From positions 1-64,000 of the forward strand of contig PMOI01000023.1 of NCBI GenBank assembly GCA_003162475.1: a stretch of DNA of 64,000 bases, given 5' to 3'. Positions within the stretch are counted from its first letter, which is position 1, and each line of letters starts with the position of its first letter. Both the position numbers and the translations under genes were made by a program. Source of the stretch: Acidimicrobiaceae bacterium. Lineage in GTDB: Bacteria; Actinomycetota; Acidimicrobiia; Acidimicrobiales; RAAP-2. The notes beneath the pieces were generated by a model, which did not search any database, had not been told where the DNA came from, and saw only the letters and a program-made list of their open reading frames with translations. Shown here in pieces: positions 29,401-38,241 of this stretch.

Positions 29401-30204
29401 GGACATCAATCCGTCCAGAACTAACGCTGCTGGAACAGAATGGACACGACCGCCCCTCGTGAAAGCGACGCTGGGGCCAATATGAGGAGTGCCGGGCGTA
29501 AATGTCAGGCGCGTGGATCGCGAGTCGGATGTGGCCCACTTCCATGCCTTGGTAGCCCTATCTAAATTTGAACACTTTGATAACCAGATCATGGGCTCAG
29601 TCGAAATGGTTCTTCGAATCTCAAGTTCACTTTGTTGAAGTACTGCCGGTGACGTAGCGATTCGGCGAGCCCGCGCCTCTAAGTCTTCATCGATAGGTTC
29701 AAGGCGGTCTCGCTCCAGCGGACCCGTTGGCCAAGAGTCCGCCACCTGCGAAAGAATCCAATCTGAGTATCTGAGTGCGGATTCAAGCAGGTCAGAAAAA
29801 GTGAACTCATGCTGATCTAGAACAAAATCATCAATGGCCAACGCCGTTGCGCCCATCGTCCGCAAAAGTTGTGCCGGATCCGACACCGCTCCCGGGTGAA
29901 TGCGCAACCGTTCACTTCCTATCCGATGACGAACGGTAAGGCGAGGGTCGGCGGTCCAAGCATCTTCGAGCCGCATGATCCTTGGTTGCGTCTTGTGAAC
30001 CAATTCGAGCAGTTGATCGAGGTGCGACGCTTCGGCGACGATGTTTCCATCCTTCTCTTGCGCCAGCGCTCGCGACCAAAGCAAGGTGAGCGACGGAAGT
30101 CGATGAGCGCACGAGGGCGAATCGGCCGCGCTAGCGAATAGTGAAAGCGCAGACTGAGTCTCAAATTTTTCTACTGCCCGGTCAATTCGACGCCAGTCCA
30201 TCAT
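26431..30204 (-). CDS. large protein with C-terminal PD-(D/E)XK nuclease-like domain
   Basis: The 1,257-residue protein is unrecognised except for its C-terminus. Residues about 1125-1200 carry PGEIDLIVADL followed by WVCEVKD, the D...ExK core of PD-(D/E)XK nucleases, with a helical KHGFFDKLDSRI segment after it. The preceding ~1,100 residues show no P-loop and only scattered motifs (GVCGVTGIPLSVG near 900). The ATG at 30204 has AGAGGT six bases upstream; an ATG at 30252 is less likely. It converges on the gene ending at 26357, with 73 bases between the stops. Cargo context and size suggest a defence protein, not proven. Confidence 0.75.
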   Translation of the reverse strand: MMDWRRIDRAVEKFETQSALSLFASAADSPSCAHRLPSLTLLWSRALAQEKDGNIVAEASHLDQLLELVHKTQPRIMRLEDAWTADPRLTVRHRIGSERLRIHPGAVSDPAQLLRTMGATALAIDDFVLDQHEFTFSDLLESALRYSDWILSQVADSWPTGPLERDRLEPIDEDLEARARRIATSPAVLQQSELEIRRTISTEPMIWLSKCSNLDRATKAWKWATSDSRSTRLTFTPGTPHIGPSVAFTRGGRVHSVPAALVLDGLMSAHSVLAHEAAGDEHSRRLMSLHTVGRTLEILGIELPSHETSQSESESRSNDGQGELEFGVVVRPGGLHSFDIGIASGLSETQLCESVDIAHRVAERVAVEGSTVSPTIPGSDEYRHRIVVYGGPIYLKPASKPGSTQIHVEDLAMIKFESQQMVHGHDLLFQFLDELTTMPGLHEFHFVEFSDIWRHWKLHGALNFTGMTDIDFMVDIRQNEDCWATAAAWEPIEVVLADSGLPSVWSWSNVYLKDENQALLVAPNASQYSILVDPPIVIRHEIQSDLVDMGIDPAFITGIVDGLVLTVKNFPGISRATRVTSQRPLRIDLSFVGERHADASDDVIVFGAFTSNDSCPLVSIQLGPDWFESLNDSPEDAHLGLGQTLFHCLTEIHGSEGSEGWANENSGFLIEWQAAPPVAMLRFQQTPLRARNMGQDSLPRTVGSLGRARRAFAVAVVESGAPIGSYSGSTAIDICKEVIAPAWERALNNFMAPWSAESIIEIATHLNDAHAERARSDASLTAALSAPWEKNWRVDAMNSPDPSEMTRPLELLLELSMARSTFGTVTPDRFAIAEATDLALMGLNTGAALSGATKGLHDLSVAVRAGGVCGVTGIPLSVGRNQESRKDSQPSNEIDVEAFMRARRLNQLRLRSTLSDPEVLKLRLGQNPLVTTSPFAAFDSLEVPASLAKADKAMLETCGTGFNGIFAVLSTAGSWTSAEDRVEVVPLSSLRQEASSWASIPLGEIDSALDRLMLGHSDLLQEGVRYWEIENRRIRLSTRPLVQIGSDVVLIPWLIDATKRVYTTYILDGRLPWHADDTPDRVSQAFNKYRTIQNRLLEKEAASKANALGMPNAMRVFPHDSSKFGLVIPGEIDLIVADLDRSRIWVCEVKDVHTSFSASRMLRRVEKFTLAKHGFFDKLDSRIRAISANIGGALELLGVSFDVDSGWNVVPVIITREVEPAAFIPNVPVTFCLMEDLEQLLTLEDQPSLGYGWMTHW

Positions 30205-30464
30205 GTTGGACCTCTGGGGCAATTTTCTCCTCGCGCGATGTCGTCGAGTCATGAGATCTCGGCTCGATTCGAATTACAGATGCTCCAACAAGTCATAAGT
30301 GCATGCTCTCATCAGCGTGATACATACACACGACAGAACAATTCATTCACCAATTGTGATCAGCACCCCGTGGTCGCCTTAGCTTCTACCAAATGTGCTC
30401 CGCGGTCCACATTCGACGTGAGCTGCTGTTACCACGGGCCACCGATGACTTTTGATGACCCAAG

Positions 30465-31202
30465 CTAGGTGTCGAGCATGTCCCACTCGTCCCCGAGGAC
30501 CCACCTGAGTGCCGAGAGCTTCCCGTTTATCATGCCCCACTCAAACGCGTCGTATGGCCCGAGCCCTTCAGGACCGTAGTTCTTGACCATCGTTTCCATT
30601 TCGCGCCGCATCTCGATGAGTAGTTCCTCTGAAACATCTCCACCGCCGTCATTCAATCTGCCTATATGTGACAGCTTCCGGTCATACCAAACTCGATCAA
30701 AAAATTCTTGCTCTGCGTCCATAATTTCTTCCTGGGATCTCGGAATGCTAAATAAATGTGAGCGCAAGAATCCATCACGACCTTCAGTCAATCGCTCGAG
30801 TGTCGGACGCTCCCAGTACTTGACTCTGAAGGGAGGGCGATTGTTTCCCTCATATGCCTTCAAATAATCTTTGCAGGGATTAGATAGAAAATTAGAGGCA
30901 ATAGCGAGTGCGGTGTGAGGTCTCTCGGCACTCGCCCAGGACAAAAGACTTTGGAGCTTCTCCGGTGGAACTCCTCGTTTCATATGCTTGCACTCGATAA
31001 ACCAGGTCTCTAAATGCTTTGCATCGTCGACATCAGTCCGCTCAAGATACGCGACAATGTCGCGACCGCGATCGGAAGGACTCGAATGCAGTCCGGTCCC
31101 CTTACGCCAGTCGACATTGACAAAACCGAGCTCCGTTACCAGCGAGAAGCAAAACTCCTCAAACTCCGTCTCATCAATGTCATCAAATGAAAGCTTGTTC
31201 AC
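30465..31202 (-). CDS. Mrr-like restriction endonuclease
   Basis: The 245-residue protein has an Mrr_cat-type nuclease domain at its N-terminus: FEEFCFSLVTELGF, then SDRGRDI (D48) and WFIECKHMK (E70, K72). The order D-x(n)-E-x-K is correct, so the enzyme looks catalytically intact. Mrr-like enzymes cut modified or foreign DNA. The C-terminal half is helical and may contact a partner. It begins with GTG, 78 bases after the TrlF-type gene on the same strand, so both probably form a two-gene unit. Confidence 0.8.
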   Translation of the reverse strand: MNKLSFDDIDETEFEEFCFSLVTELGFVNVDWRKGTGLHSSPSDRGRDIVAYLERTDVDDAKHLETWFIECKHMKRGVPPEKLQSLLSWASAERPHTALAIASNFLSNPCKDYLKAYEGNNRPPFRVKYWERPTLERLTEGRDGFLRSHLFSIPRSQEEIMDAEQEFFDRVWYDRKLSHIGRLNDGGGDVSEELLIEMRREMETMVKNYGPEGLGPYDAFEWGMINGKLSALRWVLGDEWDMLDT

Positions 31203-31280
31203 GTGGGCACCGCATTCGCCCGGGATGCAGTGAAGGTGAAGTCATTAGCTTCGTCGCAAAGGAGATTCTCGTCGCTTCTT

Positions 31281-33908
31281 TTAGGACTCAACCGAGACCT
31301 CCAATTTTCCACTACGACGTTTGAAGGCGGTACTTCCTCCTTCGAGGTGATGGAGTGAAAGTTTGTTGAGATCGTGACGTTCAAGGGATCCAGTTGCTTC
31401 GACCTCGCCACGTCCGGAAGTAGCTCTCATAGTGATGATCTGCTCGGCGTCCCCTCCAACCACAATTCCTGGACTGCGAGTGGCGAAGATGTACTGGCGC
31501 TCCCCGCGAAGTGTACGCAGTCTGTCAACAAGGTAGGTTTCAATCCACGGGGCGTGAAGCGCATCCTCTGGCTGGTCCACGACAACCGGGTCGACACCGT
31601 CAGCCAACAGCACGACAAGGATCGCCGTACATCGCTGGCCGTGAGCCAACTTCTCAATTGGCGCATACGTCCCATCATCGGGCTTTCGAAATTTGATGTC
31701 GAGCCGATCTGGCATGTCGCAGATTTGCGCCTCGAGAAGGTCAGTCCAAGCGTCGTGGTCCTCGATGTTCGCGAGAATTCGCGCGAGGCTACCTAGGTCT
31801 ATTCCGTTCTTCTCATCAACTAGCGATTGAATATCGCTTGCTAAAAGCGCCCTCACGAATCGGAACGGATGGATTCGATTTGCTATAGCGTCCAGCACTG
31901 GCTCTTTGACGCGTGAACCTCGTTTCACATCTTCAAGTGCCTCGCGGAACTGAGTCGAATCTGGGTGATTGGAGACATCAAGCTTAACGATCCCGGCCAT
32001 CTTTGAGTTGAGTGCAACCGCTCTTGCCCTCCGAAGTCGGCGTTTCTCATCCCTCAGTTTCATTAGCCGATCGAGCATTTCGTCTCTCACCCGATGAAGT
32101 TCGCTGAGCGCTGGCGCCTCCGTGTCCTCCAGGTCACTTTTTTTAGCAAGGATTTCGTCAAGTTGCAGCTGCATCGCCTCAAGCTGCGAGCGAAGCGCCC
32201 TGAGCGAGGATCCATCCTTTACAGACTCGAGCTCTTCATCAAGTAGATCCTTAAACGCGGACTGCCGCGCATCCCATTCGGACTTAACTAAATTAATTCT
32301 CGCCGTTGCAGAACGCGTGGCATCAGCTATTGAGTTCAGCGCGTTTGAAATCAGCTCTTCCAGCTCGCTTCTCTCCGTCTCAATTCTGTCAAATAAGTCC
32401 TGGTTCGCCTCAACTTCCGCCGCGACCATTGCCTTCGGCATCTTGAGCTCAACTCCCTCAGCGTTGGGAAGCGAACGAATTAGGCGCGCAATTTTTGTGG
32501 AGTCCTTCGTCCAGCCCTCTTGTTGTTTGACCACATCGGAGTCGAAAAGTGTCGAAAGTTCATCGACTCGTTCTTTCGTTGACTCTTCCTTCGTAACTGA
32601 GCTTTTGAGTTCCTCGACAAGTTCTCGTTGTTCAAGTAGCCGCTCAGAGTTTTCGCGGAGCTCGCGAAGCACGTCGTCCTCTTGCGAGTTCAACTCGTCA
32701 AAGTCAATATCAGAATCCAGGAGACTCATTCTTCCCACTGGTTGTCGAGAGAACTCCAAAATCTCACCTTGAGAAAACGCGGCGAGCCTAATTATTTCAG
32801 AAGGAACGACGTCAATTTCCGTCCAACTATCACCGGTCAACTGTCTCACTACGGGCGGAGTTGGCGTTTCACTGGCAAATGTTCGCTCGATCATGAAGCT
32901 CTCGCCTCCGGAAGACAACGACAACCGCACAACTCCCTTGGCGCCCAGTCCATATTCGAGTCTCGCGAGAACTTCCTCTGAGATTGCGGGAAAGTCGTCG
33001 GCATCTACTTGTTGATCACAAACAAATCGGAGCGCCTCCAGAATCAAAGACTTCCCTGCTCCCGTGCCGCCTAAGAAGCAGTTCATATCTTGCGAAAGAA
33101 ATATCTCCTCGTTTAAGAACGACCCCTTAACCGAAATTGATGTGATTACTGGGTGCGGGCTAATGGTCTGAGATTCCTCGAGCCGGACCCGAAGATCAGG
33201 ATCTTTTAGTGCATGCCTTATTCCGATAAGATCAGGCTTTGAGGCCTTGATCCACGTCCGGCGCGAACCTATACCAGAAAGTAGGTGATAGCTCTTTCCC
33301 GACATCGTGCAGTCTGACCCGCGAACACAAGCGAGGTTTCTCTCTTTACCGGTCTTCCCATTTACGACCGATTGCGTCGACAGGTCAACTATCTCAACCG
33401 CAGACAATTCATGACATAAGAGTGTCTTTTTGACGTGAGCGGCAACTTCTAAACCAAGCAATCCCTTATCCCTATCGACATGTGCCGCGATCGCGAGACC
33501 TCCGCTATCTGCAACCTCCTTCGCCGCATGGGCAAAGCCCACTTCAGCGGAGATGTCGAGCTTTCCTTGATCAACTCCCTTAATGCCAAGGCGAACAAGC
33601 AGTTCACTTACAACGGAACCCGGCGTTCCCTGCTCCCAAACTGCAAGTAGATGTCCCTCCGTTGTGCTGATTTCGACTCCAGGCAATACGACTAGCTCAG
33701 TACCCTCCGCCGCCTGCGAGACGTCGTCACACCAGAGCGACGTATTGTGATCGGTCACCGCAATTGCATTGAGGCCCGCGTCGATAGCGGCATTCACAAA
33801 TTCAGTCGCCGATGTTGCCCCATAAGTCGCCGACTTGACGTCCTGAGAGGCCGGTGTGTGTGTGTGTAGATCGACCGCCCAAAACCTTGCGCCAGTTGAC
33901 TTTGTCAT
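31281..33908 (-). CDS. TrlF-type PHP-domain SMC-like ATPase
   Basis: The 875-residue protein fuses a PHP phosphoesterase domain with an SMC/RecN-like ATPase. PHP motifs are DLHTHT (13-18), AVTDHNT, VVLPGVEIST and AIAAHVD. The ATPase begins with LGGTGAGKS (near 277), then a coiled-coil arm of about 250 residues, then VVVDQPEDALHAPW as Walker B-like motif. This matches the TrlF family of AAA-like ATPases with an N-terminal PHP domain. These are found in defence islands, but I know no settled biochemical function. The ATG has GAGGGGAACC upstream. The following Mrr-like gene would complete a nuclease-plus-sensor unit. Confidence 0.8.
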   Translation of the reverse strand: MTKSTGARFWAVDLHTHTPASQDVKSATYGATSATEFVNAAIDAGLNAIAVTDHNTSLWCDDVSQAAEGTELVVLPGVEISTTEGHLLAVWEQGTPGSVVSELLVRLGIKGVDQGKLDISAEVGFAHAAKEVADSGGLAIAAHVDRDKGLLGLEVAAHVKKTLLCHELSAVEIVDLSTQSVVNGKTGKERNLACVRGSDCTMSGKSYHLLSGIGSRRTWIKASKPDLIGIRHALKDPDLRVRLEESQTISPHPVITSISVKGSFLNEEIFLSQDMNCFLGGTGAGKSLILEALRFVCDQQVDADDFPAISEEVLARLEYGLGAKGVVRLSLSSGGESFMIERTFASETPTPPVVRQLTGDSWTEIDVVPSEIIRLAAFSQGEILEFSRQPVGRMSLLDSDIDFDELNSQEDDVLRELRENSERLLEQRELVEELKSSVTKEESTKERVDELSTLFDSDVVKQQEGWTKDSTKIARLIRSLPNAEGVELKMPKAMVAAEVEANQDLFDRIETERSELEELISNALNSIADATRSATARINLVKSEWDARQSAFKDLLDEELESVKDGSSLRALRSQLEAMQLQLDEILAKKSDLEDTEAPALSELHRVRDEMLDRLMKLRDEKRRLRRARAVALNSKMAGIVKLDVSNHPDSTQFREALEDVKRGSRVKEPVLDAIANRIHPFRFVRALLASDIQSLVDEKNGIDLGSLARILANIEDHDAWTDLLEAQICDMPDRLDIKFRKPDDGTYAPIEKLAHGQRCTAILVVLLADGVDPVVVDQPEDALHAPWIETYLVDRLRTLRGERQYIFATRSPGIVVGGDAEQIITMRATSGRGEVEATGSLERHDLNKLSLHHLEGGSTAFKRRSGKLEVSVES

Positions 33909-34061
33909 CTAAAGGTTCCCCTCGACAAACGTCCATCGCAATGCCGAGCAGTTCCCTGGCTCTCTTAGAGGCGGCTCCGCTTCGTTGAGGCTTTGCGTGC
34001 GAGGTTTCACACTCCCATTGTCTCACAACACCCGGTTTTCACATTCAAATCGGAGGCAATC

Positions 34062-34328
34062 ATGGACTTACAGAAGCCAATCTTTAGTACCGACCTCCAA
34101 ACAGACTCACTCTTGATCCACCCCCACCATTCACTCCCGACAATTATTATGATCGACCGACCTGCACTGTCCCTCTCGTCTCCGCCCTCGCACGTCCTGT
34201 TTCCCTGTTTCGCATGCATCTCCCAGCCCCTTCACTTGCTTCTGAAAGTTGTCTCACACGTCTGGCACTTGAGGACCGACGAGGCATTATCGCGACAGTT
34301 GCGTTACATGCAGGCGCCTCCGACATGA
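34062..34328 (+). CDS. possible small leader ORF coupled to the relaxase
   Basis: From the ATG at 34062, four bases after CGGAGGC, an 88-codon frame runs to a TGA at 34326-34328 that overlaps the relaxase start as ATGATG. The strong ribosome binding site and overlap suggest translational coupling, since the relaxase start itself lacks one. The encoded sequence is rich in Ser, His, Pro and Leu and resembles no family, so it may act only as a leader. Confidence 0.4.
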   Translation: MDLQKPIFSTDLQTDSLLIHPHHSLPTIIMIDRPALSLSSPPSHVLFPCFACISQPLHLLLKVVSHVWHLRTDEALSRQLRYMQAPPT

Positions 34329-37300
34329 TGACCATTCGACGACTCAGCATCGGAGCGGGCTACAAGTACCTACTCAAATCCATTGCCGTCGGCGACGGTC
34401 CCGAAGGCACCGACAAGTCGGACCTGGTTCGCTACTACAGCGAAAGTGGCACTCCCCCGGGCGTCTTTCTCGGAGCCGGACTCGTCGGTCTCAACAACGG
34501 TCTTGGCGTTGCTGCCGGGCAGTCGGTGACGGCGGAAAACCTCCAACGGATGCTCCAAGACTGCGCCGATCCGATCACCGGCGAGGTGCTCGGCAGGGTT
34601 CCGAGCACGAAGGCCGTCGGTGGTTTCGACTTGACGTTCAGCCCCACCAAGAGTGTCTCTACCGCTTGGGCTTTGGCCGACCGGGAGACCCGCGAAGTGA
34701 TCTACCGGTGCCACCAGTTAGCGATCGCGGAAGTTCTCACTTACGCCGAGCGCGAGGTCTTCCACACACGAACGGGCAACCAAGGCTGCGTCGAAGAGGA
34801 CATTGTTGGCGTCGTAGCGGCGAGCTTCACCCACTTCGATTCCAGGGACGGCGATCCCCAACTGCACGACCACGTGGTCGTCCTAAACCGCGCCCAGGCC
34901 AAGAGTGACGGCGTGTGGCGCACTCTCGACAGTCGAGGACTCTTCGCGTCAGCGGTGATGCTCTCCGAGATGCACCAGGGCGTACTTTCGGACCTACTGA
35001 CCGCCGAGCTTGGCTGGGACTGGGAAGCCCACACCCGCCGCTCCAGCACCGCGCCGAAGTGGGAAGTGGCCGGCGTGTCGACGCGTCTTATGGACGAGTT
35101 CTCTCAGCGCACAGCGGCAATCGTCGGCGCGAAGGATCGCCTCATCGCCCAGTTCGAAGATGATCACCACCGCGCTCCTACCGACGTGGAAGTGCTCAAA
35201 CTCCGCCAGACGGCCACCCTCTCTACCCGACGGGCGAAGAAGGGCCTGGGCTTGGGAGATCTCACCAAAGAGTGGACCGCTCGAGCGACACCGTTCCTCG
35301 ATAACGAACCCACGGCGTGGGTGCACGAGTTGGGTGGCCGAGACGTGCGCGCTTTCACCAGCGAAGAGTTCGAGGACGCGGTCTTGCTCGACGTTGCGAA
35401 CGCGGCTCTGGACGTAGTGAGCGCCAAGCGCCCGACGTTTTCTCGGGCCAACGTCCAAGCGGAAGTCTTTCGCCAAATGCAAGGCGTTCGTTTCACCGAG
35501 CCCGCCGAGAGGATATTGACGGCCACTCGAGCGACCGACCTGGCCGTTAGCCAGGCACTCCTCATCACGACGCCCAACCTGCACCACACGCCACGTTTCT
35601 TGCTTCGCGGCAATGGCACCTCTAAGTTCCAGCGAACCAGTCACTGGCTCTACACCTCAACGACACTGCTCGACGCCGAGGCCCGTCTGCTCGACGCGGG
35701 CCAGCGCCTCGACGCGCCAGTAGTAAGGCGCGCCACGGTGGCGGGCGTTAGCGAGCAACGACTTCCCGGAAGAACCTTCAAACTCTCGAGCGACCAGGCC
35801 TGCTGCGTCGAGCAGATCACGACTTCGGGCCGGGTCCTCGACGTGTTGGTGGGCCCGGCGGGCACGGGTAAGTCAACAGCCATGGCGGGGCTGAGAGCGG
35901 CGTGGGAAGTCGAGCACGGTGCCGGTTCGGTCACCGGCCTCGCGCCCTCGGCGGCGGCGGCCGAAGTCCTGGGCGACGACATGGGCATCGACACTGACAA
36001 TCTCGCCAAATGGCTCTACGAGCACCGCCAGCACGGCCAGCGCTTTCGCGAACTCGAGCAGTTGCGCGAAAAGGTCCGGCTGGTCGGACGCAAAGGGCGA
36101 GTACCGAGTCCCGCGCTAGTCGCGAGCATTCGCCAACGCGAGGCAACACTTGTTCGCTGGAGTCTTCGCGCGGGACAACTGGTGGTGGTTGACGAGGCCA
36201 GTTTGGCTTCCACTTTCGCGCTCGATGAACTGATGTCGGCCGCTCTCGACGCGCGGGCCAAAGTCGTCCTCGTCGGTGACTGGGCACAACTCTCCAGTGT
36301 GGACGCCGGAGGAATGTTTCGCACTCTCGTGCGTGACCGGGGTGACGCTGCGGCGACCCTCGCGGACGTTCGCCGCTTCAGGGCCAACTGGGAGAAGCAA
36401 GCCAGTCTCGAGGTCCGCAACGGTTCTAGTTCGGCTTTGGCCACGTACGCAACGCACGGGCGGATCGCGGACGGAACTCGTGACGACATGCTCGACGCGC
36501 TCTACGCCGCGTGGAAGAGCGACAGCGACCTCGGCTTGCACTCGTTGATGCTGGCCAGCGATGCCGCGACCGTCAACGAACTCAATGCTCGCGCCCGCGC
36601 GCAGCGTGTCGCCAGTGGCGAAGTCATCGAGGAAGGGGTCAACGTTGCTGGGGCCATGACGGCGGGCGCCAATGACCTCGTGGTGACGCGTGAGAACAAC
36701 CGACGTCTTTCAACGGCCACGGGCTGGGTCAAGAACGGTGACGTGTGGACCGTTTCGGCGACGCACGCCGATGGTTCTATGACCGTCACTCGAGTGAGTG
36801 GACACGGCACGGTCCTCTTGCCGGCCAGTTACGTCGCCGAGAACGTCGAACTGGCGTACGCCTCGACGGCGCAGCGCGCTCAGGGGCGCACCGTCGATAC
36901 CGCGCACGCGTTCGCCAGTCCCACCACCACCCGCGAAGTGCTGTACGTGGCCCTTACGCGAGGCTCAGAGTCCAACCATCTCTACGTGGACACCCACTAC
37001 GATCCTGATCCGTCAACCGGCCACGACGGGCTAAACCCGATCCCGAGTGCTCTAGAAGTGCTCGCCGGTGTACTGCGCCACGAGGGAGCCGACGTGTCCG
37101 CTACCGACATGATCCGTCGGTCCCAGACCCAGTCCATCGCCGCACTCGTCGCCGAGTACGACACCATCGTCGCCCTGGCCGATGGTGGGCGCTGGGACGA
37201 AGTACTTAGCCAGTCGGGACTCAGCGACACCGAACTCGCTCAGACCAAGGCGTCTCCCGCGTACGCGGCGCTCCTCGCGCAACTGCGAGACGCGGAAAGT

Positions 37301-37876
37301 CGCGGCTTCGACATTCATAGCGAACTACCGATGCTGGTCGCGGGTCGTTCGTTCGAAGACGCCGACGACATCGCTAGCGTCTTGCGCCACCGCATCGATC
37401 GCTACGTCACCGGCGTGGGCTACCCCAGCCCACCGGCGAGTGAACTCGTCGCCGGCGTCTTTCCCCGGCCGAGCGGGATCACCGACCCCGACATCGTGCT
37501 CGCACTCAACGATCGCGCCGACGCCATCAAGCAGCGTGCACGCGAACTCGCCTCCATTGCGATTGAACGCGGTGTAACATGGGCCCAGGACTTCGGCGAT
37601 GCTCCTGCGGCCAGCGGACCCTACGAGCAATGGGTACTGGAAGTTGCCACCGGCGCGGCTTACGTTGATCGATGGGGTATTGACAACCCTGACGCCATCC
37701 TCGACGATGCAACCGTCAACCACGAACAAGAGGCTCAGCGAAGTCGTGTCCGGGGTGCCGCCCAGAGGGCCAACATGCTCACAGTGGTTGAGACTCCAGC
37801 GGCGAAGGCTGCATACGTATTTTCCGGCGACGACCTCCTGGAGCCGCCCAACCAAGATTTTGGACTTGACCTGTAG
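34325..37876 (+). CDS. MobF-family relaxase-helicase (TrwC/TraA type)
   Basis: The 1,183-residue protein starts conjugative transfer by nicking oriT and unwinding the strand. The N-terminal relaxase (about 1-310) begins with MMTIRRLSIGAGYKYL and has the tyrosine-region YYSESG. The metal-binding histidines are in LHDHVVVLNR (near 180), with Tyr and His-rich stretches between. The C-terminal RecD-like SF1 helicase begins near 490 with VGPAGTGKST (near 507). Further motifs are VVVDEAS and a C-terminal VALTRG. The ATG at 34325 is chosen because it opens with the family's usual N-terminus. An in-frame ATG at 34214 is possible. It is divergent from the cargo and separated from the coupling protein by 24 kb. 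oriT was not identified. Confidence 0.88.
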   Translation: MMTIRRLSIGAGYKYLLKSIAVGDGPEGTDKSDLVRYYSESGTPPGVFLGAGLVGLNNGLGVAAGQSVTAENLQRMLQDCADPITGEVLGRVPSTKAVGGFDLTFSPTKSVSTAWALADRETREVIYRCHQLAIAEVLTYAEREVFHTRTGNQGCVEEDIVGVVAASFTHFDSRDGDPQLHDHVVVLNRAQAKSDGVWRTLDSRGLFASAVMLSEMHQGVLSDLLTAELGWDWEAHTRRSSTAPKWEVAGVSTRLMDEFSQRTAAIVGAKDRLIAQFEDDHHRAPTDVEVLKLRQTATLSTRRAKKGLGLGDLTKEWTARATPFLDNEPTAWVHELGGRDVRAFTSEEFEDAVLLDVANAALDVVSAKRPTFSRANVQAEVFRQMQGVRFTEPAERILTATRATDLAVSQALLITTPNLHHTPRFLLRGNGTSKFQRTSHWLYTSTTLLDAEARLLDAGQRLDAPVVRRATVAGVSEQRLPGRTFKLSSDQACCVEQITTSGRVLDVLVGPAGTGKSTAMAGLRAAWEVEHGAGSVTGLAPSAAAAEVLGDDMGIDTDNLAKWLYEHRQHGQRFRELEQLREKVRLVGRKGRVPSPALVASIRQREATLVRWSLRAGQLVVVDEASLASTFALDELMSAALDARAKVVLVGDWAQLSSVDAGGMFRTLVRDRGDAAATLADVRRFRANWEKQASLEVRNGSSSALATYATHGRIADGTRDDMLDALYAAWKSDSDLGLHSLMLASDAATVNELNARARAQRVASGEVIEEGVNVAGAMTAGANDLVVTRENNRRLSTATGWVKNGDVWTVSATHADGSMTVTRVSGHGTVLLPASYVAENVELAYASTAQRAQGRTVDTAHAFASPTTTREVLYVALTRGSESNHLYVDTHYDPDPSTGHDGLNPIPSALEVLAGVLRHEGADVSATDMIRRSQTQSIAALVAEYDTIVALADGGRWDEVLSQSGLSDTELAQTKASPAYAALLAQLRDAESRGFDIHSELPMLVAGRSFEDADDIASVLRHRIDRYVTGVGYPSPPASELVAGVFPRPSGITDPDIVLALNDRADAIKQRARELASIAIERGVTWAQDFGDAPAASGPYEQWVLEVATGAAYVDRWGIDNPDAILDDATVNHEQEAQRSRVRGAAQRANMLTVVETPAAKAAYVFSGDDLLEPPNQDFGLDL

Positions 37877-38241
37877 CCCGAGCGCGATGGCGATCTTGAC
37901 CACTGTGCAAGTCTTGAGGGAAGCCTTAAGCCATATTGCAAGGCCACAATACAAACTGGCCCATCCAGGGCAGATTTAGGAATGCGGTTCGTGAGAATTA
38001 ATGATCACTAAGTCGGCCCGCACGGACGGCTTGGCGCTTCGCGCACGCCGTCCTCGGGCTGGAGGACTTGGAGAAGTCAGTGACTCAAATAGCAGTGCGT
38101 GATGAACTCACATATACGTGAAACAAGAGCCTCGAATGCAACGTATGGGCAGGGTTCACTGCCTCAATCGCTCGAACTACTGGCGAACGCCGGTCGCAAG
38201 ACCCATACTTGTGTCTGACCATCAGGAGAAAGGTAGCGACA
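37877..38241. other. intergenic region after the relaxase
   Basis: No gene is supported in these 365 bases. A strong hairpin lies at 38024-38053 (listed separately). The segment to 38241 should hold the promoter of the helicase operon; I see AGGAGAAAGG as the ribosome binding site but no confident promoter hexamers. Base composition is lower than in the relaxase gene. Confidence 0.5.
38024..38053. terminator. hairpin downstream of the relaxase
   Basis: GGACGGC (38024-38030) pairs with GCCGTCC (38047-38053), with an inner GCGC-TTC-GCGC hairpin between. The stem is strong, but no T run follows, so it is either a factor-assisted terminator or a DNA structure. Its position between the relaxase and the next operon fits a terminator. 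Confidence 0.45.

Noticed and set aside
34214..34324. 37-codon N-terminal extension of the relaxase
   Set aside because: The family begins at MMTIRRL; the extension has no homology-like features and no ribosome binding site.
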